Shown here piece by piece: positions 1-11,854 of a stretch of DNA of 64,000 nt. The position numbers were made by a program, and so were the translations under genes. The stretch comes from Luteibacter sp. 9135 (GTDB taxonomy: Bacteria; Pseudomonadota; Gammaproteobacteria; Xanthomonadales; Rhodanobacteraceae), in contig NZ_JQNB01000001.1 in the NCBI RefSeq assembly GCF_000745005.1, forward strand, positions 186,001 through 250,000, in the 5' to 3' direction. The notes below the pieces were generated by a model. It did no database searches. It was not told where the DNA came from and saw nothing but the letters and a program-made list of their open reading frames with translations. The stretch's first letter is position 1. Every line of letters begins with the position of its first letter.

Positions 1-185
1 GGCAAGAGGCCGTCCGGTGCCGCGTGCTGGCGCTTCGAATTGGCCACGCCGACCAGGCGCAGCGACCGGGCTGCCGGCGTGGCGAGCAGGGTCAGCAAGG
101 CGCGGCCGACCACACCGGTACCGAGCAACACGACCGCCGTGCGCGGCGCATCGGCCACGAGGGGAGCGGCGATCACGGCGCTCAT
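1..185 (-). CDS. hom: Homoserine dehydrogenase, N-terminal part (cut by window edge)
   Basis: Only the first 61 or so codons lie in the window. They begin MSAVIAAPLVADAPRT and run into a Rossmann nucleotide-binding motif (VLLGTGVVGRALL), then LRLVGVANSKR, as at the N-terminus of homoserine dehydrogenases. These reduce aspartate semialdehyde to homoserine with NAD(P)H. The ATG overlaps the stop of metB in an ATGA junction, so the gene is translationally coupled as the third gene of the metX-metB-hom operon. That context supports the call: homoserine is the substrate MetX acylates. The C-terminal catalytic and possible ACT domains cannot be seen. Confidence 0.85.
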   Translation of the reverse strand, partial: MSAVIAAPLVADAPRTAVVLLGTGVVGRALLTLLATPAARSLRLVGVANSKRQHAAPDGLL

Positions 186-1378
186 GCGCCGACCTTGCGT
201 TTCGAGGTGACCGAAGCGACGGCGGCGGCACGCGCCAGCGCGTCTTCAAGGTCGGCCAACAGATCGTCGCCGTCCTCGATACCGACCGACAGGCGCAGCA
301 GGCTGTCCGAAATGCCGGCGACCTTGCGCGCTTCCGGTGCCATGGATGCGTGAGTCATCGACGCCGGATGCGCGACGAGGCTTTCGACGCCGCCCAGCGA
401 TTCGGCCAGGGAGAAGTAACGGAGCCCGTCGACGAAGGCTTCGATCGCGTCGGTGCCGCCGGCGATCTCGAAGCTGAGCATCGCGCCGAAACCCTTCTGC
501 TGGCGCTGCGCCAGCGCGTGCCCCGGATGCGACGCGAGCCCCGGGTAGAACACGCGCGACACGGCGTCGTGCGCGTCCAGGCGTGCGGCAATGCGATGCG
601 CATTCTCCTCGTGGGCACGCAGGCGCACGGCGAGCGTGCGCACGCCACGCAGGGTGAGGAAGCTGTCGAACGGCGAACCGGTCAGGCCGTTGCAGTTGCC
701 CCACCACTTCAGCTGGTCGGCCACGGCCTGGTCGGCGGCGATCACCGCGCCACCGACCACGTCGCTGTGGCCGTTGATGTACTTCGTGGTCGAGTGGACG
801 ACGATGTCCGCACCCAGCTTCAGCGGCTGCTGCAGCGCTGGCGAAAGGAAGGTGTTGTCGACCACCACCAGCGCGCCGACGGCGTGCGCGGCCTGCGCGA
901 CGTGGCGCACGTCGGTGATGCGTAGCAAGGGATTCGAAGGCGTCTCGACCCACACCAGCGCCGGCTTCTCCGCGAGGCCGTCGGCCAGTGCGGTCGGCTC
1001 GGTGAAATCGACGAAACGGAGGCGGAAGCGTCCCTTCTTCGCCCAGGCGTCCAGCAGACGCCAGGTGCCGCCGTAGCAGTCGTGCGCGGCCAGCACCAGC
1101 GCACCGGACGGCACCAGCTCCAGGGCCAGCGCGACTGCCGACATGCCGCTGCCGGTGACGACGGCACCCGCGCCTTCTTCCAGTTCGGTCAGCGCTTCGC
1201 CGAGCAGGTCGCGGGTGGGGTTACCGCTGCGCGAGTAGTCGTAGGCGCGCTTGCGGCCAAAGCCCTCGAACGCGTAGTTGGTCGACAGGTGCAGCGGAGG
1301 CACGACGGCGCCGTGCTGGGTGTCGGATTCGATGCCGGCGCGGACGGCGCGGGTACACAGGCGGGATTCGTGGGTCAT
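182..1378 (-). CDS. metB: Cystathionine gamma-synthase / O-succinylhomoserine sulfhydrylase (PLP enzyme)
   Basis: A 398-residue Cys/Met-metabolism PLP enzyme, the normal length for the family. It should condense an O-acylhomoserine with cysteine to form cystathionine, or with sulfide to form homocysteine. Visible signatures are the substrate/PLP loop YDYSRSGNPTRDLLGEAL, the TGSGMSAV phosphate-binding stretch, DNTFLSPALQQPL, and the PLP lysine in HSTTKYINGHSDVVGG (about K199). It lies 3 bp after metX and overlaps hom by ATGA, so it should be under the same promoter and riboswitch. Sequence alone cannot separate MetB from MetZ activity. MetB is preferred because of the operon layout. Confidence 0.93.
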   Translation of the reverse strand: MTHESRLCTRAVRAGIESDTQHGAVVPPLHLSTNYAFEGFGRKRAYDYSRSGNPTRDLLGEALTELEEGAGAVVTGSGMSAVALALELVPSGALVLAAHDCYGGTWRLLDAWAKKGRFRLRFVDFTEPTALADGLAEKPALVWVETPSNPLLRITDVRHVAQAAHAVGALVVVDNTFLSPALQQPLKLGADIVVHSTTKYINGHSDVVGGAVIAADQAVADQLKWWGNCNGLTGSPFDSFLTLRGVRTLAVRLRAHEENAHRIAARLDAHDAVSRVFYPGLASHPGHALAQRQQKGFGAMLSFEIAGGTDAIEAFVDGLRYFSLAESLGGVESLVAHPASMTHASMAPEARKVAGISDSLLRLSVGIEDGDDLLADLEDALARAAAVASVTSKRKVGA

Positions 1379-1381
1379 GGC

Positions 1382-2425
1382 TTAGCGGTCTCCGCGACAG
1401 TCGTTGAGTGCGTGACGCAGCACGGGAGCGAGCTGCACGGTTTCTTTGAGGAAGGCATCGTGGCCATAGGGGGAATCCACGACTTCGAGCGAGGCGGTAC
1501 CGGCCAGCCGGTGCTGGAGCTCGCACAGATCGGCCAACGGCACCAGGCGATCGGACGGGAAACCGACCAGGGTGGTCGGGGTGGACACCCGCTCGGGGGC
1601 GATGTCGTGCAGGTCGATGGATTCAGAGAGCGCGAGGAACCGCTCGGGGTCGAAGCGCTCGACGAAGCGGCGCCCGGCATGTTCCAGGTAATCCTCCACC
1701 GGGAAATGGAAGCGGCCGTCGCGCAGTTCCGGGCCCGCGGCAAAACGGCGGGAGAACTCCTCGCTGCCGCGATACGTGGTCATGGCCAGCTGGCGGGCCA
1801 GGCCCAGGGCTTCGTCGACCTGGCCCGAGGCGATACCCAGGCGGACGATCCCGCGCTGCACGGAGCGCTGCGCCGTCGCCAGGGGGTGCGGGCGGTGTGC
1901 GCCGGCCAGCAGCACCAGCGAACGCAGCTTCTCGGGGTAGGCCGCCGCGAAGGCCAGACCGGTCATCGCACCGTAGGACGAGCCGACGAATGCATGCACG
2001 CGACCGATGCCCAGTTCATCGACCAGGGCGGCCAGGGCGGCGGCCTGGTCCTCGCTGGACACCGAGGCCACGTCGGCGCCCAGATCGTCCGGGGCCAGCC
2101 AGTCGATCGACAGCACGCGACAGGCCGCGAGGTCGATGGCGGCGCCGTGGCCGACCAGTTCCTGCCACCAGCCCGCTGCCCGCTCACGCCCAGTGCAGAC
2201 GTCGCGGTCGGCCGAGATGCCGCCCTGGACGATCACGGTGGGCGCGTGGGGTGCACCGCACCAGAGGTAGCGGACATCCACCGCCACCGCCTCGCTGCCG
2301 TACTTCGGCTGGAAGGAGACCCGGCGCACGCCGCGCTGCTCGGTGAGGTCAGCGGCGCCACGCGGCGCGGCGACGGTGGCGGCCGTTTCGGGGAGGGAGA
2401 TCACGGTGAGGGGCTCAGCGGGCAT
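1382..2425 (-). CDS. metX: Homoserine O-acyltransferase, MetX family (probably succinyltransferase)
   Basis: A 347-residue alpha/beta-hydrolase that activates homoserine by O-acylation, the committed step of methionine synthesis. The nucleophile elbow is GSSYG (Ser about residue 150). The acid and base are visible near the C-terminus in FPSDRLVPLADL and SPYGHDAF. MetX homologues in Xanthomonadales have been reported to use succinyl-CoA rather than acetyl-CoA; the acyl donor here is inferred from that. The start at 2425 has an upstream AGGA and begins MPAEPLTVISLPE. A longer in-frame reading to 2524 is rejected because it runs through the riboswitch and its expression platform. First gene of metX-metB-hom. 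Confidence 0.92.
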   Translation of the reverse strand: MPAEPLTVISLPETAATVAAPRGAADLTEQRGVRRVSFQPKYGSEAVAVDVRYLWCGAPHAPTVIVQGGISADRDVCTGRERAAGWWQELVGHGAAIDLAACRVLSIDWLAPDDLGADVASVSSEDQAAALAALVDELGIGRVHAFVGSSYGAMTGLAFAAAYPEKLRSLVLLAGAHRPHPLATAQRSVQRGIVRLGIASGQVDEALGLARQLAMTTYRGSEEFSRRFAAGPELRDGRFHFPVEDYLEHAGRRFVERFDPERFLALSESIDLHDIAPERVSTPTTLVGFPSDRLVPLADLCELQHRLAGTASLEVVDSPYGHDAFLKETVQLAPVLRHALNDCRGDR

Positions 2426-2488
2426 GTCGGATTCCTGCGTTCGGGATCGAGCCCTGCGGGAAAAGACGATATGCGGACTGGCAGCCAC

Positions 2489-2508
2489 GGGTACGCGAAA
2501 GCGTGCCC
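2489..2508 (-). promoter_or_regulatory. Stem-loop in the metX leader (possible riboswitch expression platform)
   Basis: On the minus strand an 8-bp stem with one mismatch closes a TTTC loop just 3' of the SAM aptamer and about 65 nt before the metX start. No U-tract follows, so it does not look like an intrinsic terminator. Control of Rho access or of ribosome access is more likely, but this is inference. Confidence 0.4.
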
Positions 2509-2519
2509 GCAACGGACAT

Positions 2520-2630
2520 CCCATCTATCGGCTGACGTGACTGGCACGTCCCGCAGGAGTTGGCACCGTCGCGGAAATCCGCAGGTTGCCCCGGCTTCAA
2601 AGGGCCTGTCCCTCAGCCGGTCTCGATGAG
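2520..2630 (-). promoter_or_regulatory. SAM-I (S-box) riboswitch upstream of metX
   Basis: The minus-strand leader carries the conserved SAM-I blocks in the right order: CTCATCGAGA for P1 and J1/2, GGCTGAGGGA, GGCCC, then TTGAAGCC with GGGCAACC, GGTGCCAACTCC, and the closing CGATAGATGGG. P1 pairs CTCATC (2625-2630) with GATGGG (2520-2525). The aptamer lies 95 nt upstream of the metX start and directly downstream of a good promoter. SAM binding should turn the methionine operon off. SAM-I is best known from Firmicutes, so its use in a gammaproteobacterium is worth noting. Confidence 0.96.
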
Positions 2631-2638
2631 TGAAACCG

Positions 2639-2667
2639 ACGATACGCCTGCACACGATGACTGTCAA
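2639..2667 (-). promoter_or_regulatory. Sigma-70 promoter of the metX-metB-hom operon
   Basis: On the minus strand a perfect -35 TTGACA (2662-2667) is followed after 17 bp by TATCGT (2639-2644) as the -10. Transcription would begin just before the SAM-I aptamer, as expected for a riboswitch leader. Confidence 0.75.
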
Positions 2668-2668
2668 C

Positions 2669-2700
2669 AGCCGTTTAGACGTCCAGATGTCCAGACATCC
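2669..2700. promoter_or_regulatory. Four tandem MetJ-like met boxes
   Basis: Read on the plus strand, four contiguous 8-bp units keep perfect register: AGCCGTTT (2669), AGACGTCC (2677), AGATGTCC (2685) and AGACATCC (2693). Against the MetJ consensus AGACGTCT they match at 6, 7, 6 and 6 of 8 positions. The array ends 1 bp from the metX -35 hexamer, a classical repressor position. No metJ gene lies in the window, so binding by MetJ is an inference. Confidence 0.6.
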
Positions 2701-2995
2701 ATTCCGGTGAAAACTTGCGGATCGCACCACGCAGCCGTTGCCACCCATGCCCTCCGACCAACCACGCCGAAGGAAAAACCGAACGGAACCACCCCACGGG
2801 CAGCCCGGACATACCGAACGGCTGGCCGCGCGCGGCCGCTTGGCGCCGGGCGGGACGCCGGGCCGACGATCGCCAGCGGGCAGGCCGCGGCCCGTGCGGG
2901 CGCCCCCTGCGGACGGCCCCACCGCTGCCTGGCCCGGCGCCTCCGCCCGGAACCCCTGCTAGAATCGGCGGTTAGCCTCCACAGCGACCCCGACC
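2701..2995. other. Intergenic stretch between met boxes and prfC
   Basis: A very GC-rich non-coding stretch upstream of prfC. Apart from the extended -10 near its right end, nothing recognisable was seen: no conserved short gene, no repeat and no tRNA. Confidence 0.5.
2957..2965 (+). promoter_or_regulatory. Extended -10 promoter element for prfC
   Basis: The sequence TGCTAGAAT is an extended -10 (TGn followed by TAGAAT) 30 bp upstream of the prfC start. No convincing -35 hexamer is visible, which is common for extended -10 promoters. Confidence 0.4.
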
Positions 2996-4597
2996 ATGTC
3001 CGCACACCTCACCGAAACCCGCCGCCGGCGCAGCTTCGCCATCGTCAGCCACCCCGACGCCGGCAAGACGACGCTGACCGAGAAGATCCTGCTGTTCGGC
3101 GGCGCGATCCAGATGGCCGGCTCGGTGAAGAGCCGCAAGGCGGCCCGGCATGCCACGTCCGACTGGATGGCGCTGGAAAAGGAGCGCGGCATCTCGGTGA
3201 CATCCTCGGTCATGCAGTTCCCGTACGAGGACGCCATCGTCAACCTGCTCGACACGCCGGGACACGCGGACTTCTCCGAGGACACCTACCGCGTGCTGAC
3301 CGCGGTCGATTCCGCGCTGATGGTCATCGACTGCGCGAAAGGCGTCGAGGAACGCACGATCAAGCTCATGGAAGTGTGCCGCCTGCGCGACACGCCCATC
3401 ATGACCTTCATCAACAAGCTCGACCGCGAAGGTCGTTCACCGATCGATCTGCTCGACGAAGTGGAATCGGTGCTCGGCATCGCCTGCGCTCCCGTGACCT
3501 GGCCTATCGGCATGGGCTCGCGCCTGAAGGGCGTGTACCACGTGGTGCTGGACGAAGTGCACGTGTTCGAGCCGGGCAAGAACTTCACGCGCCAGGATTC
3601 CACCATCTTCAAGGGGCTGGACGATCCCGGCCTCGCATCCACCATCGGCCAGGCCGCACTCGACGAACTGCGCGAGGAACTGGAACTGGTCATGGGCGCG
3701 TCCAACCCGTTCGACATCGACGCCTATCTCGCCGGCAAGCAGACGCCCGTGTTCTTCGGCTCCGCGGTCAACAACTTCGGCGTGCAGCTGCTGCTCGATT
3801 TCTTCGTCGAACACGCACCGTCGCCGCGTAGCCGCAACACGCTCACCCGTGAGGTCAAGCCCGAGGAAGAAAAACTCACCGGCTTCGTCTTCAAGATCCA
3901 GGCGAACATGGACCCGGCCCACCGCGACCGCGTGGCCTTCATGCGCGTGTGCTCGGGCACCTACACCGCCGGCATGAAAATGCAGCAGACGCGCACCGGC
4001 AAGGAGGTGCGGATCGCCAACGCGCTCACCTTCATGGCGTCGGACCGCGAGATCGTCGAGCGCGCCTACCCGGGCGACGTGATCGGCCTGCACAACCACG
4101 GCACCATCACCATCGGTGACACCTTCACTGAAGGCGAACCACTGTCGTTCACCGGCATCCCCAACTTCGCGCCGGAGCTGTTCCGTCGTGCGCGCCTGCG
4201 CGATCCGATGAAGATGAAGGCCCTGCAGAAGGGCCTGGCCCAGTTGTCCGAGGAAGGCGCCACGCAGTTCTTCCGCCCGCTGATGTCCAACGACCTGATC
4301 CTCGGCGCGGTGGGCGTGCTGCAGTTCGACGTGGTGGCCTACCGGCTAAAGGACGAATACAACGTCGACTCGTCCTTCGAGCAGGTCGGCGTGGCCACGG
4401 CTCGCTGGATCCACTGCGACGACGCGAAGAAACTCGAGGAATTCCGCGAGAAGAACGCCGGCAACCTGGCCATCGACGCCGCGGGGGAATTGGTCTATCT
4501 CGCCCCCACCCGGGTCAACCTGCAGCTGGCCCAGGAACGCTGGCCCGGCGTGCGCTTCTCGGCCACGCGCGAGCACGCCGCCTCGATCGAGATGTGA
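2996..4597 (+). CDS. prfC: Peptide chain release factor 3 (RF3)
   Basis: A 533-residue translational GTPase of the RF3 class. RF3 uses GTP to eject RF1 or RF2 from the ribosome after peptide release. The G1 motif is SHPDAGKTT near residue 19. The RF3-typical insertion follows in [19 protein letters not shown], then the G2/G3 motifs ([16 protein letters not shown]) and G4 NKLD. The C-terminal domains include the RF3 stretch [19 protein letters not shown]. The length is normal. The gene stands alone on the plus strand and converges with the following minus-strand gene with only 3 bp between stops. Confidence 0.97.
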   Translation: MSAHLTETRRRRSFAIVSHPDAGKTTLTEKILLFGGAIQMAGSVKSRKAARHATSDWMALEKERGISVTSSVMQFPYEDAIVNLLDTPGHADFSEDTYRVLTAVDSALMVIDCAKGVEERTIKLMEVCRLRDTPIMTFINKLDREGRSPIDLLDEVESVLGIACAPVTWPIGMGSRLKGVYHVVLDEVHVFEPGKNFTRQDSTIFKGLDDPGLASTIGQAALDELREELELVMGASNPFDIDAYLAGKQTPVFFGSAVNNFGVQLLLDFFVEHAPSPRSRNTLTREVKPEEEKLTGFVFKIQANMDPAHRDRVAFMRVCSGTYTAGMKMQQTRTGKEVRIANALTFMASDREIVERAYPGDVIGLHNHGTITIGDTFTEGEPLSFTGIPNFAPELFRRARLRDPMKMKALQKGLAQLSEEGATQFFRPLMSNDLILGAVGVLQFDVVAYRLKDEYNVDSSFEQVGVATARWIHCDDAKKLEEFREKNAGNLAIDAAGELVYLAPTRVNLQLAQERWPGVRFSATREHAASIEM

Positions 4598-4600
4598 TCC

Positions 4601-6259
4601 TCAGACCGGCGAGGGGTGCAGGAAGCGGTGCACGGCCTGCACCACCACCGAGCCCTCGCCCACGCCGGAGGCAACCCGCTTGACCGACCCCGAGCGGACA
4701 TCCCCTACGGCGAACACGCCGCGCAGGGTGGTCGCATAAGGCGACGGCGTGGCGTAACCGTCGGCGTCCCGGCCCGTCAGCACGAAGCCTTTGCGATCGA
4801 GGTCGAGGCAGCCGCCCAGCCACGCCGTGTTGGGCTCGGCACCGATCATCACGAACAGCGCACCGACCTTCCGGCGGGTCTGCGTGCCGTCGTTGCAGAC
4901 CCAGCCCACCTCGCGCAGGGACGTATCGCCATCGAGGTGATCGACCTTGCAGTGCGTGTGCAGCGTAATGCGCGGCGATTGCGCGATACGTTGGACCAGG
5001 TAGTCCGACATCGTCGCCGCCAGCCCGCTGCCGCGCACCAGCACATGCACGTGCGCCACCGTGCGCGCGAGGAACACCGCCGCCTGCCCCGCGCTGTTGC
5101 CGCCACCGACTACCACGACCTCGGCACCCGCGCACAGCGTGGCTTCCATCGCCGTGGCGGCATAGTGGATGCCCTGTCCTTCGAACCGCTCGTAGTCGGC
5201 GGTATCCAGCTTGCGGTAACGCGCCCCCGTGGCGATGACCACGGACCGTGCCGATACCACCATGCCGTCGTCAAGGGTGAGCCGGAACGGATGGGTCGAG
5301 CAGTCCATGGCCTGGACCGAGCGCGCGACAGCCATGTGGGCGCCGAACTTCATGGCCTGCACCTGGGCGCGGCCCGCCAGCGCCTGGCCGGAAATGCCGG
5401 TGGGAAAGCCCAGGTAGTTCTCGATCTTCGAACTGGTACCCGCCTGCCCGCCGGGAGCCAGCGCCTCGAGCACCAGCGTATCCAGGCCCTCGGACGCCGC
5501 GTAGACGGCGGCCGCAAGACCGGCGGGACCCGCGCCGATCACCGCCACGTCATGCACGTGGTCGCTGTCCAGCGGGATGGTGATGCCCAGGTGGTCCGCC
5601 AACTGCACCGTGGTCGGACACTTCAGCACCTGCCGGTCGGGCATGATGACCACGGGGCATTCGGCCGGGTGCAGGCCGAAACCGTCGATCAGGTGGCGCA
5701 CGTCGTCGTCCACGTCGGTGTCCAGCAATCGGTAGGGATAACCGTTGCGGATGAGGAAGCTGCGCAGCCGCACCGTATCCGCGGCATGCGCCGAACCGGC
5801 CAGGGTGACGCCACCCTGCCCCGACTGGATGAGGCCCACGCGGCGCAGGATGAAGGCACGCATGATGATCTCGCCGATGTCCGGCTCGCCGGACACCAGC
5901 TTGCGGAACTGAGCGGGATCGAGCCTGACCAGACGGGTATCCGCGCCGGTGCGGCCATTGACCATGGTCTGGCGTTCACTGAACAGGTCCACTTCGCCGG
6001 TGAACTGCTTCGGGCCGTGCACCACGATGATGTCCGGCGTGCCGTCCTCGTGCACGTCGTAGACCTCGATGCAGCCCTCCAGCACGAAGAAGTAATCCAC
6101 GTGCCGCTGCCCCCGCTCGAACAACACGGTGCCCGCGGGCAGGGCCTCTTCCGCGCCATAGCCGACCAGCCGTGCGGTCATCTCGTCGTCTAGGTGGGGG
6201 AAGGTCTGCTCGCGACGCTGCGAGGGGCTGGACGGATCGTGTTCGGGCGGGATGGCCAT
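4601..6259 (-). CDS. cNMP-binding / glutaredoxin-like / thioredoxin-reductase-like flavoprotein lacking CxxC
   Basis: A 552-residue three-part fusion. Residues about 25-140 form a cyclic-nucleotide-binding beta-roll (LFERGQRHVDYFFVLEG, FTGEVDLFSER). Residues about 163-225 look like a glutaredoxin/thioredoxin-fold segment. Residues about 235-545 form a thioredoxin-reductase-like FAD/NAD(P)H module with GAGPAG (242-247), VVVVGGGNSAGQAA and GVFAVGDVR. Where thioredoxin reductase has YCATC, this protein reads YAATA (A367 and A370), so it cannot be an ordinary disulfide reductase. Substrate and electron acceptor are unknown. The start at 6259 is chosen because the beta-roll follows at once; an in-frame start at 6301 is possible. 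It is divergent from the CPBP protease gene. Confidence 0.85.
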   Translation of the reverse strand: MAIPPEHDPSSPSQRREQTFPHLDDEMTARLVGYGAEEALPAGTVLFERGQRHVDYFFVLEGCIEVYDVHEDGTPDIIVVHGPKQFTGEVDLFSERQTMVNGRTGADTRLVRLDPAQFRKLVSGEPDIGEIIMRAFILRRVGLIQSGQGGVTLAGSAHAADTVRLRSFLIRNGYPYRLLDTDVDDDVRHLIDGFGLHPAECPVVIMPDRQVLKCPTTVQLADHLGITIPLDSDHVHDVAVIGAGPAGLAAAVYAASEGLDTLVLEALAPGGQAGTSSKIENYLGFPTGISGQALAGRAQVQAMKFGAHMAVARSVQAMDCSTHPFRLTLDDGMVVSARSVVIATGARYRKLDTADYERFEGQGIHYAATAMEATLCAGAEVVVVGGGNSAGQAAVFLARTVAHVHVLVRGSGLAATMSDYLVQRIAQSPRITLHTHCKVDHLDGDTSLREVGWVCNDGTQTRRKVGALFVMIGAEPNTAWLGGCLDLDRKGFVLTGRDADGYATPSPYATTLRGVFAVGDVRSGSVKRVASGVGEGSVVVQAVHRFLHPSPV

Positions 6260-6346
6260 GCGGCGGGTTCCAGGAGGAACGATCGGGTATCGGAACGCCA
6301 TCATGCCTGCGTAGACTGCCGTCGAATACCAGTCACGAGCCCCGCC

Positions 6347-7255
6347 ATGTCCCTGCCGCCCGACCGCGCCGCCCACCCCGCCCTGCCAATGCGCCTGCTG
6401 CGCTCGCCGCTGGGTCGGATCGTGGCGTTCGTCGTCACACTGACCGTGCTCGGCTTCATCGCCGGCCACATCTACGCCGGCGTCGGCCTGCCGCGCGGCA
6501 GGCTGCCCTTCGACCAGGTCACGCCCCTGATCGAGGCCTTCCGGCTGCTGCCGGTCGTGCTCGCGTACTGGATGCTGGTGCGGACGATCGAGGAACGGCG
6601 GATCGACGAACTGGCGCCACGCAAGGCCATACCGCACCTGGCGCTGGGCCTGCTCGGCGGCGCCTTGCTCTTTTCGCTGGTGGTCGGCGCGCTCTATGCG
6701 CTGGGCGCGTTCGTCGTGGACGGCGTGAACCACGACGTGGCCTGGCTCGGCCCGATCCTGGTGACCGGCGTCGGCGCCGGGGTGGGCGAGGAGATCATCA
6801 GCCGCGGCGTGCTGTTCCGCATCGTCGAGGAAGGATTGGGCACCTGGGTGTCGCTGCTGGTCTCGGCTGCGTTCTTCGGCGGCGCGCACGCCTGGAACCC
6901 CGGCGCCACCGCATGGAGCGCCATAGCCATCGCGCTGGAAGCCGGGCTGCTGTTCGGGCTGCTCTACAACCTGACCCGCTCGCTGTGGCTGTGCATGGGC
7001 GTGCATGCGGCCTGGAACATCGCCCAGGGGCCGTTCTACGGCATCCCCGTGTCCGGCTTCCAGCAGCGCGGCCTGCTCGCCTCGCACATGCAGGGACCCG
7101 ACTGGCTCACGGGCGGCAGCTTCGGCGCGGAAGCCTCCGTGGTGGCGCTGTGCATCTGTTCGATCGCCACCGCCGTATGTCTTGCCGTGGCGATCCGCCG
7201 CGGCACGCTGGTACCCCCGCCGTGGCGCCGCCGGGCCCCGCCTTCAGTCGTGTGA
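6347..7255 (+). CDS. CPBP-family intramembrane metalloprotease
   Basis: A 302-residue polytopic membrane protein with the three CPBP (Abi) motifs: EEIISRGVLFR (EExxxR) near residue 148, FFGGAHAWN (FxxxH) and MGVHAAWN (HxxxN/B). These supply the Glu and His residues of the membrane-embedded active site in Rce1-like proteases. About seven or eight hydrophobic segments are visible, beginning with IVAFVVTLTVLGFIAG. The start at 6347 sits 87 bp from the divergent flavoprotein gene. The substrate is unknown. Family members have been linked to prenyl-protein processing, bacteriocin immunity and anti-sigma cleavage, but nothing nearby chooses among these. Confidence 0.85.
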   Translation: MSLPPDRAAHPALPMRLLRSPLGRIVAFVVTLTVLGFIAGHIYAGVGLPRGRLPFDQVTPLIEAFRLLPVVLAYWMLVRTIEERRIDELAPRKAIPHLALGLLGGALLFSLVVGALYALGAFVVDGVNHDVAWLGPILVTGVGAGVGEEIISRGVLFRIVEEGLGTWVSLLVSAAFFGGAHAWNPGATAWSAIAIALEAGLLFGLLYNLTRSLWLCMGVHAAWNIAQGPFYGIPVSGFQQRGLLASHMQGPDWLTGGSFGAEASVVALCICSIATAVCLAVAIRRGTLVPPPWRRRAPPSVV

Positions 7256-7269
7256 CCTGTAGCCGATAA
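7243..7269 (+). promoter_or_regulatory. Candidate sigma-28 (FliA) promoter for the kinase/CheR/CheB/GGDEF operon
   Basis: A perfect FliA -10, GCCGATAA (7262-7269), stands 11 bp after TTCAGTCG, which matches the TAAAGTTT -35 at 4 of 8 positions. The -35 overlaps the end of the CPBP gene. The kinase start is about 90 bp downstream. The perfect -10 and exact spacing make it plausible; the weak -35 keeps it tentative. Confidence 0.4.
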
Positions 7270-7359
7270 TCTGCACGACGCCATGGAAGCCCGGCACGGT
7301 TGGGTGTACTACCTTAACGGGCCAGCACGTCATCCCTCCGCCCTCCTATCGGTCCTTGC

Positions 7360-11013
<3,654 letters not shown>

Positions 11014-11014
11014 C

Positions 11015-11854
11015 ATGGATATCGAGGACATCGAGATCCAGCTGTTCGTGCGCGCCATGCAGTTGCGCCACGGGCACGACTTCAGCGAGTACGCCCCCGC
11101 GTCGCTGAAGCGTCGCGTGCAGCAGCTGGTGCGCACGCACGACACCGGCAGCATCAGCGAACTCAACCGCCGCCTCCTGCACGAGCCGGGTTTCCTGGCC
11201 AAGGCCATCGAGGGACTGTCGGTACCCGTGTCGGAGATGTTCCGCGACCCTGCCGTGTTCCGCGTGCTGCGCGACAAGGTCTTCCCGGTGCTGGCCTCCT
11301 ACCCGGAAATCAACATCTGGCAGGCCGGCTGCGCGTACGGGCAGGAGGTGTACTCGCTGGCCATCCTGCTCGAGGAAGCCGGCCTGTACGAGCGCTCGCG
11401 CATCTACGCCACCGACTTCAACGACGCGGCGCTGGTCACCGCCGGCGAAGGCATCTACGCCACGCGCGAGGCGCGCGACTGGTCGCGCAACTACATGGAG
11501 GCCGGCGGCCAGCGCTCGTTGAGCGACTACTACAGCGCCCGCTACGACTTCATCAAGCTCGACGGCCGCCTGCGTCGTAACGTCACCTTCTTCAACCACA
11601 ACCTCGTTACCGACGAGGTGTTCTGCGAGGCCCACCTCATCCTGTGCCGGAACGTGCTGATCTACTTCACCAACACCCTCCAGGACCGCACGCTGGGCCT
11701 GTTCCGCGACAGCCTGGTGCGCGGTGGCTTTCTTTGCCTGGGCACGCGGGAGAATATCGATTTCTCGCCCTCGGCCGCCGGTTTCTCCGACATCGACCAT
11801 GGCCTGCGCGTGTACCAGGCGGGCGGTAACGGTGCCAGGCCACTGGCCCGATGA
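11015..11854 (+). CDS. CheR-type protein-glutamate methyltransferase
   Basis: A 279-residue stand-alone CheR. The N-terminal helical domain (SLKRRVQQLVR, ELNRRLLHEPGF, LSVPVSEMFRDP) precedes a SAM-binding Rossmann domain (AGCAYGQEVYSLAILLEE, IYATDFND, HLILCRNVLIYF). CheR transfers methyl groups from SAM to glutamates in coiled-coil signalling helices of chemoreceptors. The start ATG is 2 bp after the kinase stop; a GTG at 11006 is possible. No receptor or CheW gene is adjacent, so the methylated target is not evident. It overlaps the cheB-like gene by ATGA, so the two are made together. Confidence 0.9.
   Translation: MDIEDIEIQLFVRAMQLRHGHDFSEYAPASLKRRVQQLVRTHDTGSISELNRRLLHEPGFLAKAIEGLSVPVSEMFRDPAVFRVLRDKVFPVLASYPEINIWQAGCAYGQEVYSLAILLEEAGLYERSRIYATDFNDAALVTAGEGIYATREARDWSRNYMEAGGQRSLSDYYSARYDFIKLDGRLRRNVTFFNHNLVTDEVFCEAHLILCRNVLIYFTNTLQDRTLGLFRDSLVRGGFLCLGTRENIDFSPSAAGFSDIDHGLRVYQAGGNGARPLAR

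Noticed and set aside
1082..2629. Long plus-strand frame over metB, metX and the riboswitch
   Set aside because: Antisense of two well-supported genes and a structured RNA leader.
4601..6259. Ordinary thioredoxin reductase (trxB)
   Set aside because: The redox-active CxxC is absent and there are extra cNMP-binding and glutaredoxin-like domains.
6260..7087. N-terminal extension of the cNMP/flavoprotein frame
   Set aside because: It runs antisense through the CPBP protease gene and the divergent promoter. The extra residues are low-complexity and match no domain.
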